Shown here: piece after piece, positions 25,631-34,955 of the stretch
How the letters are laid out: each line of letters opens with the position of its first letter
Numbering within the stretch: the first letter of the stretch is position 1
From: JAFDVL01 sp043783625
GTDB lineage: Bacteria > Acidobacteriota > Blastocatellia > RBC074
Direction: 5' to 3'
Assembly (NCBI GenBank): GCA_043783625.1
Contig: JAYVZE010000227.1
Coordinates: 1 to 64,000 of the forward strand
Length of the DNA stretch: 64,000 nucleotides
The notes under the pieces: model-generated
Databases searched by the model: none
What the model saw: only the letters and a program-made list of their open reading frames with translations
What the model was told of the DNA's origin: nothing
Made by a program: the position numbers and the translations under genes

Positions 25631-26350
25631 ATGAACCTAATACTCCCACGCAAAAAGAAAAGATTATTGTGGCTCTCTATCTTATATCGCCTCAAGAAGA
25701 TTCCTTTTATGTCAAAGAAGGCAAAGCTCAGATTGTATCTTAATATTGAGTGGGCGGCAGATAAGTTTGCACAGGAAATATCACATGAAATTTATCCATT
25801 GGGAGAACATCCTGGAAGGGTATTCTCCCTACAATTTATTTTCCGACACATAAAAAAAGATCAAGTCGTTTTGGATTTGGGTTCAGGAACTGGAGAAATT
25901 GGCAGTGCGATTGCAGAAGTGGCTAAAGAGGTTATTGGTATTGAAAACGATAAGAAAATAATCAATATTGCAAATTCTCGACATCACAAAGAAAATTTAT
26001 TGTTTGTTGAATCTGAAGCATTAAGTTATTTAGAAAAGAGCACAAAGAAATTTGATGTCTTAGTCTTGTCGCATATATTAGAGCACTTGGATAAACCTGA
26101 AACACTGCTGCTGAACTTTAAGAAATATTTTACTTACATATTTATTGAGGTGCCGGATTTTGACCGCTACTACCCTAGTCATTACCGAAAGGATTTAAAC
26201 ATGGAATTAATCTACACAGATGGAGATCATGTTATTGAATTTGATAGGGAAGGGCTTATTGGATTACTAACAGAGTGTGGTATCGCAGTAATCGAAGCTG
26301 AGTATCGTTTTGGCGTACAAAAGCTTTGGTGTCAAATAATTAATGCGTAG
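25631..26350 (+). CDS. Class I SAM-dependent methyltransferase
   Basis: The 239-residue protein has a class I methyltransferase Rossmann core. VLDLGSGTGEIGSAIAE near 79-95 is motif I, IGIENDKKI follows as the acidic ribose-binding strand, and VLVLSHILEHLDKPE near 141-155 is motif IV. The N-terminal 75 residues are basic. By context it probably methylates a sugar or the terminal residue of the polysaccharide, which can also act as a chain-length signal. The gene is very AT-rich. Confidence 0.85.
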   Translation: MNLILPRKKKRLLWLSILYRLKKIPFMSKKAKLRLYLNIEWAADKFAQEISHEIYPLGEHPGRVFSLQFIFRHIKKDQVVLDLGSGTGEIGSAIAEVAKEVIGIENDKKIINIANSRHHKENLLFVESEALSYLEKSTKKFDVLVLSHILEHLDKPETLLLNFKKYFTYIFIEVPDFDRYYPSHYRKDLNMELIYTDGDHVIEFDREGLIGLLTECGIAVIEAEYRFGVQKLWCQIINA

Positions 26351-26369
26351 ATGCTTTAGTAGGTAGTAA

Positions 26370-27350
26370 ATGAATAGTGGAAAATTTATCATCTCACTAG
26401 ACCTTGAGCTTTTCTGGGGAATGAGGGATCAGCGAACAATTGAGCAATATGGTGAAAATATTAAAGGAGTGCATAAAGCTATACCACGGTTACTTGCAGT
26501 TTTTAATAAACATCAAGTAAAAGCAACATTTGCTACAGTAGGATTTCTTTTCTTTGAAGATAAAGCTGAGCTATTAAATAATCTCCCTAAAAAACAACCA
26601 GGCTATTTAAATAAAAATTTATCACCTTACTCAAGACACTTTGATATTATTGGTAAAGATGCCGAAGCGGATCCTTATCATTTTGCACCACACTTAATCC
26701 GTCTCATTCACAACTACCCGGAACAAGAGATCGGAACGCATACTTTTTCACATTATTACTGCCTGGAAGAAGGACAAACAAAAGAAGAATTTAAAGCTGA
26801 TATAGAAAGTGCCTTAAAAATAGCAGTTAAATATGGAATACAAGTAACTTCATTAGTTTTCCCTAGAAATCAGTTTAATGATGAGTATCTACAGGTTTGC
26901 CAAAAGTTAGGAATCATTTGCTACCGAGGTAATGAGGATTCATGGTTATATAAAGCAAGAAATGGGAAAAAAGAGAGTTTGGTTAGAAGAGCGTTAAGGT
27001 TAGTAGATGCATACATTAATATATCAGGGCATAATTGTTACTCAGATACTTATTTAAAAAATAAGATTCCAGTTAATATTCCTTCCAGTAGGTTTTTGCG
27101 ACCTTACTCTAAGAAGCTTAAAGCATTCGATAAGCTACGGTTAAATAGAATACACTCTGGAATGACGCATGCTGCAAAGAATAATTTAACGTATCATCTC
27201 TGGTGGCACCCGCATAACTTCGGAATAAATCAGGATGAGAATTTTACTTTTTTAGAGAAAATATTACAACACTATACAAAATTAAACGCTCAATTTAATT
27301 TTCAGAGCTACACAATGACTGAATTAGCAAAGGCTATTCTTTCCAGTTAA
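26370..27350 (+). CDS. NodB-type polysaccharide deacetylase family protein
   Basis: The 326-residue protein opens with FIISLDLELFWG, which places an aspartate and glutamate where carbohydrate esterase family 4 has its catalytic Asp-Asp pair. KATFATVGFLFF follows, and GTHTFSHYY near 127-135 supplies the HxxxH metal-binding motif. A conserved-looking WWHPHNF near the C-terminus could provide the final His. It likely removes N-acetyl groups from a glycan intermediate. No signal peptide is visible, so it would act in the cytoplasm on a lipid-linked unit. The gene is AT-rich and starts 19 bp after the methyltransferase. Confidence 0.85.
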   Translation: MNSGKFIISLDLELFWGMRDQRTIEQYGENIKGVHKAIPRLLAVFNKHQVKATFATVGFLFFEDKAELLNNLPKKQPGYLNKNLSPYSRHFDIIGKDAEADPYHFAPHLIRLIHNYPEQEIGTHTFSHYYCLEEGQTKEEFKADIESALKIAVKYGIQVTSLVFPRNQFNDEYLQVCQKLGIICYRGNEDSWLYKARNGKKESLVRRALRLVDAYINISGHNCYSDTYLKNKIPVNIPSSRFLRPYSKKLKAFDKLRLNRIHSGMTHAAKNNLTYHLWWHPHNFGINQDENFTFLEKILQHYTKLNAQFNFQSYTMTELAKAILSS

Positions 27351-27356
27351 TAGAAT

Positions 27357-28154
27357 ATGAATTCCGAAAACATAACAAAGCTTGCAATCAAAAGACATGA
27401 TATAGATGCTTCTCATTTTCAAAATGCGTACTCAATATCTGATAATAAACAGCTTAGTAAAAAAGAGACAGTTTTTTTATATGGAAGAAGGTTGGTGCTA
27501 GATGAATTACTGATAACTCTGGAACAGCTTCCCAAGGGGAGCAAAATCCTCGATGTTGGCTGTGGAACTGCACACCTTACCAATTGGATTAAGGAAAAAG
27601 GTTTTGAAGTTTATGGGATCGAACCCTCAAGTGTAATGTATAGTTATGCTCAATCAAATTTTCCGGAGATAGAAATTAAACAAGCTATTTCCTCAGATAT
27701 ACCTTACCCGGATAATTACTTTGATCTGATTGTTGCTTTTGAAGTATTGAGATATTTAGACAAGAACGAAAACGGGAAAACATTTATAGAGTTTCACCGG
27801 GTCTTAAAAGTAGGTGGAAAATTTTTCGTTACCCAGGTGAACCTATTTTGTACTGATTTTTATTTTATTTTTCACCAGTTAAAATCAATTGTTTGTAAAA
27901 TTACAAACGCAACCCATCATCACTGCAATTTTACGACTTCTGGTACTCAAATAAAAGAAGTGAAAAATGCAGGATTTAGCCAAGTCGAAACTGTTGGCAG
28001 GTTTTTTGGCAGCATCAGGATTTTTTATAAATTGGGGAGAACGGCAGGGGCTGTTTATAGTTCCTTACTTGAGAAGTTTTCAAAAAATCAAAGGTTCTCA
28101 AAATCTTTCTATAAAAATTTTGTAGGGCATCTCATTGTCATTGCTAAAAAGTAG
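27357..28154 (+). CDS. Class I SAM-dependent methyltransferase (Methyltransf_11-like)
   Basis: The 265-residue protein has motif I KILDVGCGTAHLTNWIKE near 62-79, VYGIEPSS next to it, and FDLIVAFEVLRYLDK near 122-136, all typical of the Methyltransf_11 fold. It is distinct in sequence from the methyltransferase at 25631. In this locus it may methylate a second sugar position, or together with the deacetylase it may finish a modified amino sugar. It lies 6 bp after the deacetylase and is AT-rich. Confidence 0.85.
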   Translation: MNSENITKLAIKRHDIDASHFQNAYSISDNKQLSKKETVFLYGRRLVLDELLITLEQLPKGSKILDVGCGTAHLTNWIKEKGFEVYGIEPSSVMYSYAQSNFPEIEIKQAISSDIPYPDNYFDLIVAFEVLRYLDKNENGKTFIEFHRVLKVGGKFFVTQVNLFCTDFYFIFHQLKSIVCKITNATHHHCNFTTSGTQIKEVKNAGFSQVETVGRFFGSIRIFYKLGRTAGAVYSSLLEKFSKNQRFSKSFYKNFVGHLIVIAKK

Positions 28155-28187
28155 AACGGCTTTACCGAATTTTTATAACGATATTCA

Positions 28188-29204
28188 ATGATTAAGGTGG
28201 CAGCATTTACGGGGGGGCAGAATGTTCCAAGTGCCCGCTATCGGGTTCGGCAGATGATTCCAGAATTGGAACAGCAGGGAATTTCCACTACAGAATTTTT
28301 CCCGGTATTAGGAACGTATCCTCCACGAAAAAAAATCTTGCGGCCTTTTTGGGCAGTGGGAACTTTAGGGGAACGCGTCCCGGCTATCGTCAGATCATTT
28401 AATTATGATCTTGTCTGGCTCCAGCGCGAATTCCTTTCCACGAAGTATACTTTAGAGAGATATACTAAAAAGCCTCGTGTGCTAGATGTGGATGATGCGA
28501 TTTGGCTCAATGGCGATGATGATTTTGCGGGGCGATTGGCCGAATCCTGCGAGCTGGTAATATGTGGTAACGATTATCTGGCAAATTACTTTGGACAGTG
28601 GAATAAAAACATTGAAATTATCCCTACTTCAGTAGACACAAACAAATTTAAGTCGGCTCAAGTTAGTGAAGGATTAGTTCTTGGCTGGACTGGCACTGGG
28701 GGGAATTTCCAATATCTTTACCAGATCGAACCCGCCTTAGCTCGCATATTACGGACTTTTTCTGAGGCAAAGTTAAGGATAGTATCAGACCGTAGACCAA
28801 TATTTACCAGATTATCAGATACTCAAATCGAATATATTCAATGGTCGCCTGAGAATGAAGTAAAGACCATTCAAGGAATGAGTATTGGATTGATGCCACT
28901 GGGGAACTCTGAATGGGAAAAAGGAAAATGTAGTTATAAAATGCTGCTTTATATGGCTTGCGGTATCCCTGTCGTAGTTTCGCCGATTGGCATGAACTCT
29001 GAGGTTCTCGGTCGAGGTCAATGCGGATTTGCCGCTGACGATGAGCGCGGCTGGATTGAAGGATTGACGACCCTGCTGGAAGACGCCAGGCTACGCCGTG
29101 AAATGGGTGACGCGGGCCGACAGGTGGTACTTGAGTATTATAGTTTAGAGGGTTTGGCTCCAGTGTTATCAGCTTGTTTTAAACGAACAGCAGGGAGTAG
29201 TTAA
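28188..29204 (+). CDS. Glycosyltransferase family 4 protein
   Basis: The 338-residue protein starts with VAAFTGGQNVPSARYRVRQM and has the GT-B layout. VLDVDDAIWLNGDDDFAG is near 104-121 and GWTGTGGNFQYL near 165-176. The donor-site region is near 235-265, where a GLMPLGNSEWEKGKCSYKML stretch is followed by ACGIPVVVSPIG. This subtype is common in exopolysaccharide loci. Its stop shares one base with the start of the next gene (TAATG), so translation is coupled. GC content rises again here compared with 25-28 kb. Confidence 0.87.
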   Translation: MIKVAAFTGGQNVPSARYRVRQMIPELEQQGISTTEFFPVLGTYPPRKKILRPFWAVGTLGERVPAIVRSFNYDLVWLQREFLSTKYTLERYTKKPRVLDVDDAIWLNGDDDFAGRLAESCELVICGNDYLANYFGQWNKNIEIIPTSVDTNKFKSAQVSEGLVLGWTGTGGNFQYLYQIEPALARILRTFSEAKLRIVSDRRPIFTRLSDTQIEYIQWSPENEVKTIQGMSIGLMPLGNSEWEKGKCSYKMLLYMACGIPVVVSPIGMNSEVLGRGQCGFAADDERGWIEGLTTLLEDARLRREMGDAGRQVVLEYYSLEGLAPVLSACFKRTAGSS

Positions 29205-30604
29205 TGAATAGAAAAGAAATTATTATCTTCCTTGTCTTGATTATTTTGACTCTGCCATTTGGATGGGTAACCGGTGAATGGGTTAGTTTGTGTTTATCAT
29301 ACATATCTCTTGGGCTTATTATTTTCTCAAGAGATATGAGCAGAGATCTGAAATTGTGCTCTTTTGCAATTCTAGCAATTCTGGCACGGCACTTTGCTTC
29401 GCTCATTAATTTTTACTACGTTCTTTTAATTGGAGCGGACATGGATGCAATTGGCTTTCATCTCAATGCTTCGACGATGGCAAATTCAATTCAGCCGACA
29501 TGGTTTGGGGAATTTGGAACGCTTGAAGCAGGCAGTAAGATATATTGCGAGTATCTGGCCTTCTTTTATCGAATCTTTGGTGATTCTAAATTGCTTGGAC
29601 AAACATTATCAGTTATTGCTTTTTCTTTTTCCTTTCTTGTTTTGGTTAAAATAGCTAAGAATTTAAGGCTCAACAGATATGGTGTTGGACTGGTTATCCT
29701 TTATGGCTTACTTCCATCGGCGATTATTTTCACCTCTATCACATTAAGAGAAGCCTATCAGATGCTTTTTTTTCTGATGAGTATTCACTTTGCGATTTGC
29801 CTGAGAAAGAAGGCGACTCTACCTACGATGATTATGTTAATCATCGGGGCTGCCGGACTCGCTGTTCTGCACAATGGCTTGCTGGTGTATTCGGTCTTTC
29901 TAGTTTGCCTAAGTTTTTTCTGGAGTCTCGGTTTTAGTTTTACTAATTGGGGGAAGAAGAAACCTGTTACAAAACTGGTTGGCATACTTTTGATTGTAGG
30001 AATTGTTAGCGCCTGGGTAACATACGCAAGTGATGTGGGAGGAGCTTCAGGAGCCTTAATGTCTGGTGAAGGTGGAGATTACGCAGGTATTTATCGTGAC
30101 CGAACAGCTACTGATAGATCAACGTATGGCGGTAAGCTGGATACGTCTTCAGTTGTCACTTTTATTCCATCTGCGGCTCTTGTTTCTGCTTTTTATATGT
30201 TTGCCCCCTTTCCCTGGCAAATCTCAAATGCGGCGGATATTTATGGTGCGCTTGAGGGGTATTTGAGACTTATACTTATCTATTATGGATTAAAGACCTG
30301 GTATCGGAGTCGTGGCGAGCGTCGGAGTCAATGGGGGTATCTTTTGATTTGCTATTTCAGCCTGGAATTCTTATGGGCGATGGGGACTTCAAATTGGGGG
30401 ACTGCAATCCGACATCATCTTATTGCGTATGGAGTCCTGGTTATTTTAGGTGGCCCGGGATTTATCAGGAGTCTCACAAAGCCGATTTCCAGGATTGGCA
30501 GGCGATTTGGGAAGCCTGGAGTCGTACCAAGATTTCCAAGACGGCAAGTCCGACCAGTTGGTTTGCTCCCACATCGTTCTCAATCCTCAAGAGGGAATCT
30601 CTAA
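29204..30604 (+). CDS. Polytopic membrane protein, putative polysaccharide polymerase
   Basis: The 466-residue protein has about ten to eleven transmembrane segments. A central loop (GEGGDYAGIYRDRTATDRS, near 285-303) is followed by further helices and a basic, proline- and arginine-rich tail. It does not carry the Wzy_C signature. A GTSNWGTAIRHH stretch near residue 400 resembles a motif seen in unassigned membrane proteins of polysaccharide clusters. Position between glycosyltransferases suggests a second Wzy-type polymerase or an EpsG-like protein. I am confident it is a real membrane protein, less so about the function. Confidence 0.7.
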   Translation: MNRKEIIIFLVLIILTLPFGWVTGEWVSLCLSYISLGLIIFSRDMSRDLKLCSFAILAILARHFASLINFYYVLLIGADMDAIGFHLNASTMANSIQPTWFGEFGTLEAGSKIYCEYLAFFYRIFGDSKLLGQTLSVIAFSFSFLVLVKIAKNLRLNRYGVGLVILYGLLPSAIIFTSITLREAYQMLFFLMSIHFAICLRKKATLPTMIMLIIGAAGLAVLHNGLLVYSVFLVCLSFFWSLGFSFTNWGKKKPVTKLVGILLIVGIVSAWVTYASDVGGASGALMSGEGGDYAGIYRDRTATDRSTYGGKLDTSSVVTFIPSAALVSAFYMFAPFPWQISNAADIYGALEGYLRLILIYYGLKTWYRSRGERRSQWGYLLICYFSLEFLWAMGTSNWGTAIRHHLIAYGVLVILGGPGFIRSLTKPISRIGRRFGKPGVVPRFPRRQVRPVGLLPHRSQSSRGNL

Positions 30605-30622
30605 AATTGGTATTACATTCGG

Positions 30623-31783
30623 ATGAAAAATCAGTTGAATCTCTTACCTAAGCCTTTGGTTATTCACATCGTTAGTGGCTTACTGGGAGGAGGTGCTGAA
30701 ATGATGCTGTATAAGCTTCTCTCGAAGATCAATCCTGAAAATTTTCGCTCTGAGGTGATTTCATTAACCGATGAAGGCTTATTTGGATCGAGGATAAAAG
30801 AACTTGGCATTTCAGTTTATACACTTGGCATGCGCAGAGGCCGGATTAGTTGCACAGGGATCAGGCATCTATCAGAGATTTTGAAAAAAAAATCTCCAGC
30901 AATTATTCAAACCTGGATGTATCACGCTGATTTAATCGGCGGATTAATTGGTAAGCAATCTACAAAAGCTCCAATTGTTTGGAATCTGCGGGCTGACATC
31001 ATGCCGTTTGCTAAAGATAAACGGACTTATCTTCTCACCAAAGGGTGCGCATTATTTTCTTCACTATTACCGACACGCATCGTTAGTTGCTCTGAAGCCA
31101 CTCGTCAGGCACACGTTTCCTTTGGATATAACGCAGCCAGCATGGTAACGATACCAAACGGTTTTGATCTGGACGTTTATCGAACTGATCCCGTCGCCGC
31201 CTTATCTGTTCGTCAAGAGTTAGGTCTTCAACGAGAGGTACCATTGATTGGATTCATGACACGATTCAATCAAAGAAAAGACATCCCAAATTTTATTGAG
31301 GCCGCCGCACGATTTATTAAAGTCATTCCCCAGGCACGATTTTTAATATGCGGGCATGAAATGAGTCAGGAAAATGAAGCACTCTTGAGGATGTTGGATC
31401 AGGCTCAAATTAAGGAATTCTGTTTTGTTTTGGGGCGCAGAGAAGATATTCCGCGTTTGACGGCAGCACTTGATCTCGCTACATCATCTTCTGAGAGCGA
31501 AGGATTTCCCAACGTTCTTGGTGAAGCGATGGCTTGTGGTGTACCTTGTGTAGCGACGGATGTTGGTGATTCGGCTTTGATTATTGGTAATACCGGAATT
31601 ATTGTTCCGCCCAAAAATCCTCAGGCACTGGCTGATGGTTGGGGGAAAATACTGATGATGGATGTCGAAGAACGGCGTAATTTAGGGCGGGCGGCACGGC
31701 AGCGAATCGAAGACAATTTCAGTCTTGATTCAGTTGTTACTCGCTACGAAAATCTTTACCGAGAATTGTTAATCTCTCCTTAA
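30623..31783 (+). CDS. Glycosyltransferase family 4 protein (paralogue of 19465-20679)
   Basis: The 386-residue GT-B enzyme shares its whole layout with the protein of 19465-20679: GGGAEMMLYKLLSKI near the start, QTWMYHADLIGGL near 95, FMTRFNQRKDIPNF near 215, and SSESEGFPNVLGEAMACGVP near 290-310. It retains the GT4 donor-site glutamates. The pair probably arose by duplication and then changed substrate. The start lies 18 bp after the polymerase-like gene. Confidence 0.9.
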   Translation: MKNQLNLLPKPLVIHIVSGLLGGGAEMMLYKLLSKINPENFRSEVISLTDEGLFGSRIKELGISVYTLGMRRGRISCTGIRHLSEILKKKSPAIIQTWMYHADLIGGLIGKQSTKAPIVWNLRADIMPFAKDKRTYLLTKGCALFSSLLPTRIVSCSEATRQAHVSFGYNAASMVTIPNGFDLDVYRTDPVAALSVRQELGLQREVPLIGFMTRFNQRKDIPNFIEAAARFIKVIPQARFLICGHEMSQENEALLRMLDQAQIKEFCFVLGRREDIPRLTAALDLATSSSESEGFPNVLGEAMACGVPCVATDVGDSALIIGNTGIIVPPKNPQALADGWGKILMMDVEERRNLGRAARQRIEDNFSLDSVVTRYENLYRELLISP

Positions 31784-31796
31784 TTCAGCTCATCGA

Positions 31797-33764
31797 ATGT
31801 GTGGAATAGCAGGGTTTTTTGATCCCTCATTACAATTAACTCCCTCAGAATTAACCGCCTGTGCGACGCGCATGGCGGAAGCAATTATCCATCGTGGCCC
31901 TGATGACAGCGGAGCCTGGATAGATGCTGAAACGGGTCTGGCTTTCGGTCATCGTCGGTTGTCTATTGTTGATCTCTCACCGCTTGGACATCAGCCGATG
32001 CTCTCTGCGGATGAACGCTACGTTATTGTTTTTAATGGTGAGATCTATAACTTTCCTCAGCTACGGCAGGAATTGGAATCCTTGGGTTTTCGGTTCCGTG
32101 GACACTCGGATACGGAAGTGATGTTGGCGGCGATCAGTCAGTGGGGAATCCACGTAGCTGTGCCGAAATTTGTTGGCATGTTCGCCTTTGCTGTCTGGGA
32201 TCGGCAAGAGCGTAAACTACATTTGGTTCGTGATCGGGCGGGCGAAAAGCCTTTGTATTATGGATGGTGCGGCAAAACGTTTTTATTCGGCTCAGAGCTG
32301 AAGGCGATGCGTGCGCATCCAAATTGGAAGAGTGAGATTGATCGCAACTCAGTGGCAGCGATGATGCGGCATTTTTATATTCCAGTGCCATACTCAATTT
32401 ATCAAGGCATTTACAAATTAATCCCCGGAACGATTCTGACACTGTCATTGGATGAGCTGCATCGGGTGAAACCTGTTCCTGTGCCGCAGCCTTACTGGTC
32501 AGCCAAAGACGAAATCGAAAAGGCTCATGCACATCCTTTTACCGGAAGTGATGAAGAGGGAATTCAAGCGTTAGAACGCTTATTGAAGCAGGCGATTAGC
32601 GGTCAGATGATTGCTGATGTGCCGCTGGGAGCCTTTCTTTCCGGCGGGATTGATTCATCTTTGATTGTGGCACTGATGCAATCTTTGCAGCCTGATCCAG
32701 TCAAGACTTTTACGATTGGATTTCACGAAGCTGGATACAACGAAGCCGAATTTGCCAAGGCAGTAGCGAAGCATCTCGGCACAGATCACACGGAGATTTA
32801 CGTGACGCCCGATGAAGCGATGTCGGTGATTTCCAAACTGCCACACCTTTACGATGAACCTTTTGCCGATCCTTCGCAAATCCCTACCTTTTTAGTTTCT
32901 CAATTAGCGCGTCAACACGTCACAGTGAGTTTGTCCGGTGATGCGGGCGATGAATTATTTGGCGGATACAACCGGTATTTTTGGACGAGTAATATTTGGG
33001 GCAAGCTGGGATGGATTCCAGGTGGCATGCGCCAGGCTCTCGCTGATGGAATTAGAACAGTTTCCCCCGAATCGTGGAATCGTGCTTTTGATGGTTTCAG
33101 TTGGGTTATCCCGAACAAACTGCGCTACAGTATTCCCGGCGATAAATTGCATAAACTGGCGACTGTCCTGACGGTGAAGCAGCCGGAAGAAGTATATCGA
33201 AATTTGATTTCAAGCTGGAAAAATCCAGAAGAACTAATACTCGGTTCTCGTGAAGAAGAAACGATCCTGACTGACAGCACACGCTGGGCGGATTTGCCGA
33301 AGCTCGAACAGCGCATGATGTATCTCGATTTTGTGACGTATTTGCCGGATGACATTTTAGTCAAGGTAGATCGGGCGGCGATGGGAGTCAGCCTCGAAAC
33401 CCGAGTTCCATTTTTAGATCATCGCGTCGTTGAATTTGCCTGGAGCCTGCCGCTTGCAATGAAGATTCGCGGAGGTAAAGGGAAATGGATTCTGCGACAA
33501 TTGCTTTATAAGCACGTCCCGCAGGAATTGATTGAACGCCCGAAAACAGGCTTTGCCGTGCCGATTGAAACGTGGCTTCGTGGTGATTTACGTGACTGGG
33601 CGGAAGAACTTATCAACGAAAAGCGACTACGTGAAGAAGGCTTTTTCAATGTTGAGATGGTTCGTGAAGCGTGGGCAGAACACCTGTCCGGGCATCGTAA
33701 CTGGCAATATTATCTGTGGCCGATCTTAATGTTCCAAGCCTGGCTGGCTGAAGAACGACGCTGA
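31797..33764 (+). CDS. asnB: Asparagine synthase (glutamine-hydrolysing) family amidotransferase
   Basis: The 655-residue enzyme has the two AsnB domains. The N-terminal glutaminase has Cys2 exposed after Met removal (MCGIAGF), RGPDDSG near 34 and NGEIYN near 80. The C-terminal synthetase has the PP-loop LSGGIDSSLI near 283. AsnB makes asparagine from aspartate, glutamine and ATP, but homologues inside polysaccharide loci often amidate uronic acids. The position between glycosyltransferases favours sugar amidation, which is an inference. It starts 13 bp after the preceding gene. Confidence 0.92.
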   Translation: MCGIAGFFDPSLQLTPSELTACATRMAEAIIHRGPDDSGAWIDAETGLAFGHRRLSIVDLSPLGHQPMLSADERYVIVFNGEIYNFPQLRQELESLGFRFRGHSDTEVMLAAISQWGIHVAVPKFVGMFAFAVWDRQERKLHLVRDRAGEKPLYYGWCGKTFLFGSELKAMRAHPNWKSEIDRNSVAAMMRHFYIPVPYSIYQGIYKLIPGTILTLSLDELHRVKPVPVPQPYWSAKDEIEKAHAHPFTGSDEEGIQALERLLKQAISGQMIADVPLGAFLSGGIDSSLIVALMQSLQPDPVKTFTIGFHEAGYNEAEFAKAVAKHLGTDHTEIYVTPDEAMSVISKLPHLYDEPFADPSQIPTFLVSQLARQHVTVSLSGDAGDELFGGYNRYFWTSNIWGKLGWIPGGMRQALADGIRTVSPESWNRAFDGFSWVIPNKLRYSIPGDKLHKLATVLTVKQPEEVYRNLISSWKNPEELILGSREEETILTDSTRWADLPKLEQRMMYLDFVTYLPDDILVKVDRAAMGVSLETRVPFLDHRVVEFAWSLPLAMKIRGGKGKWILRQLLYKHVPQELIERPKTGFAVPIETWLRGDLRDWAEELINEKRLREEGFFNVEMVREAWAEHLSGHRNWQYYLWPILMFQAWLAEERR

Positions 33765-33773
33765 AGAATAGAA

Positions 33774-34940
33774 ATGAATTCAGCCAACCGGCTTCCGACC
33801 TTGTCCAATTCTAACCCCCGCATTATTTATCTGATACCGAACGACTGGTATTTCTGGACGCATCGTTTGCATCTGGCGCAGGCTGCGCGTGATGCCGGTT
33901 ATGAAGTGACAATTGCGACTTTGCCGGGAGAATATGTGGAGCGAATTAAAGCCGAAGGCTTTATTTTTCACCCGTTAAGATTGCAACGCTTGAACGCAAC
34001 ACCGTGGACGGAGCTTAAAACCATCGCGGATATTATTTCATTACATCGTCGAATTCGCCCTGACATTGTTCATCAGGTGACTTTACGAGTAGTTTTGTAC
34101 GGTTCGATTGCGGCGAAAATAACACGTCTTCCAACTGTCAATGCCATCACCGGTCTGGGTTATTTGTTTATTGCCAATGGTCTGAAAGAACGTGTCCTGC
34201 GAAATATTCTGGCTTTGATCTTTCGCTTTTTTTTAAAAGGTCGCAACGTGACGATTTTTCAAAACGAAGATGATCGGGGCGCGTTCCTGCAACGAAAAAT
34301 TGTCAGGAAAGCGCAGACTGTGCTGATTGCAGGAGCGGGAGTAAATACGCAGGAATTCGCACCTACGCCAGAACCGGAAGGCTTGATGACAATCCTGCTA
34401 ACGGCGCGGATGCTACGGGACAAAGGGATCGTCGAATTGGTTGAAGCCAGTCGCCTTTTAAAACAGCGCGGAAATATTTTTCGGGTGGTCTTAGCTGGAA
34501 TGCTTGATCCCGGAAATCCAACCGCCATCACTGAGCAGGAAATCAACGAATGGCAGGCTAAAGGATTAATTGAATGGGTCGGACAGCAATCAGACATCGC
34601 ACAACGATTAGCGCAGTGTCACATTGTTTGTTTGCCATCATACCGTGAAGGGTTACCGCTTTCATTAATTGAAGCGGCGGCGGCTGGGCGTCCAATTGTG
34701 ACGACCGATGTGCCGGGCTGTCGTGAGATTGTGCGAGATCATTGGAACGGTTTTCTGGTTCCTGCCAGAGACGGCGTAGCGTTGGCTGAAGCATTGCAAA
34801 AATTGTTGCAAGATGCTCAACTGCGTAAACAGTTTGGCTCGAATGGACGGCAGTTAGCCTTAGAAAAATTCACACAGGAAACTGTCATTCAGCAAACAAT
34901 GAAAGTTTATCAAACATTAATTCAGGGCGAGACAATTTAG
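33774..34940 (+). CDS. Glycosyltransferase family 4 protein (CapM/PglA-like)
   Basis: The 388-residue GT-B enzyme has an N-terminal half of the WbpY/PglA/CapM type (YLIPNDWYFWTHRLHLA near 18-34, then QVTLRVVLYGSIAAK, AITGLGYLF). The GT4 half has LTARMLRDKGIVELVEA near 210 and PSYREGLPLSLIEAAAAGRP near 285-304. Enzymes of this subtype often act early, adding the second sugar to the undecaprenyl-linked primer. That fits its position directly before the WecA-like initiating transferase. Confidence 0.9.
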   Translation: MNSANRLPTLSNSNPRIIYLIPNDWYFWTHRLHLAQAARDAGYEVTIATLPGEYVERIKAEGFIFHPLRLQRLNATPWTELKTIADIISLHRRIRPDIVHQVTLRVVLYGSIAAKITRLPTVNAITGLGYLFIANGLKERVLRNILALIFRFFLKGRNVTIFQNEDDRGAFLQRKIVRKAQTVLIAGAGVNTQEFAPTPEPEGLMTILLTARMLRDKGIVELVEASRLLKQRGNIFRVVLAGMLDPGNPTAITEQEINEWQAKGLIEWVGQQSDIAQRLAQCHIVCLPSYREGLPLSLIEAAAAGRPIVTTDVPGCREIVRDHWNGFLVPARDGVALAEALQKLLQDAQLRKQFGSNGRQLALEKFTQETVIQQTMKVYQTLIQGETI

Positions 34941-34955
34941 CGGGGCAATCGTTTT

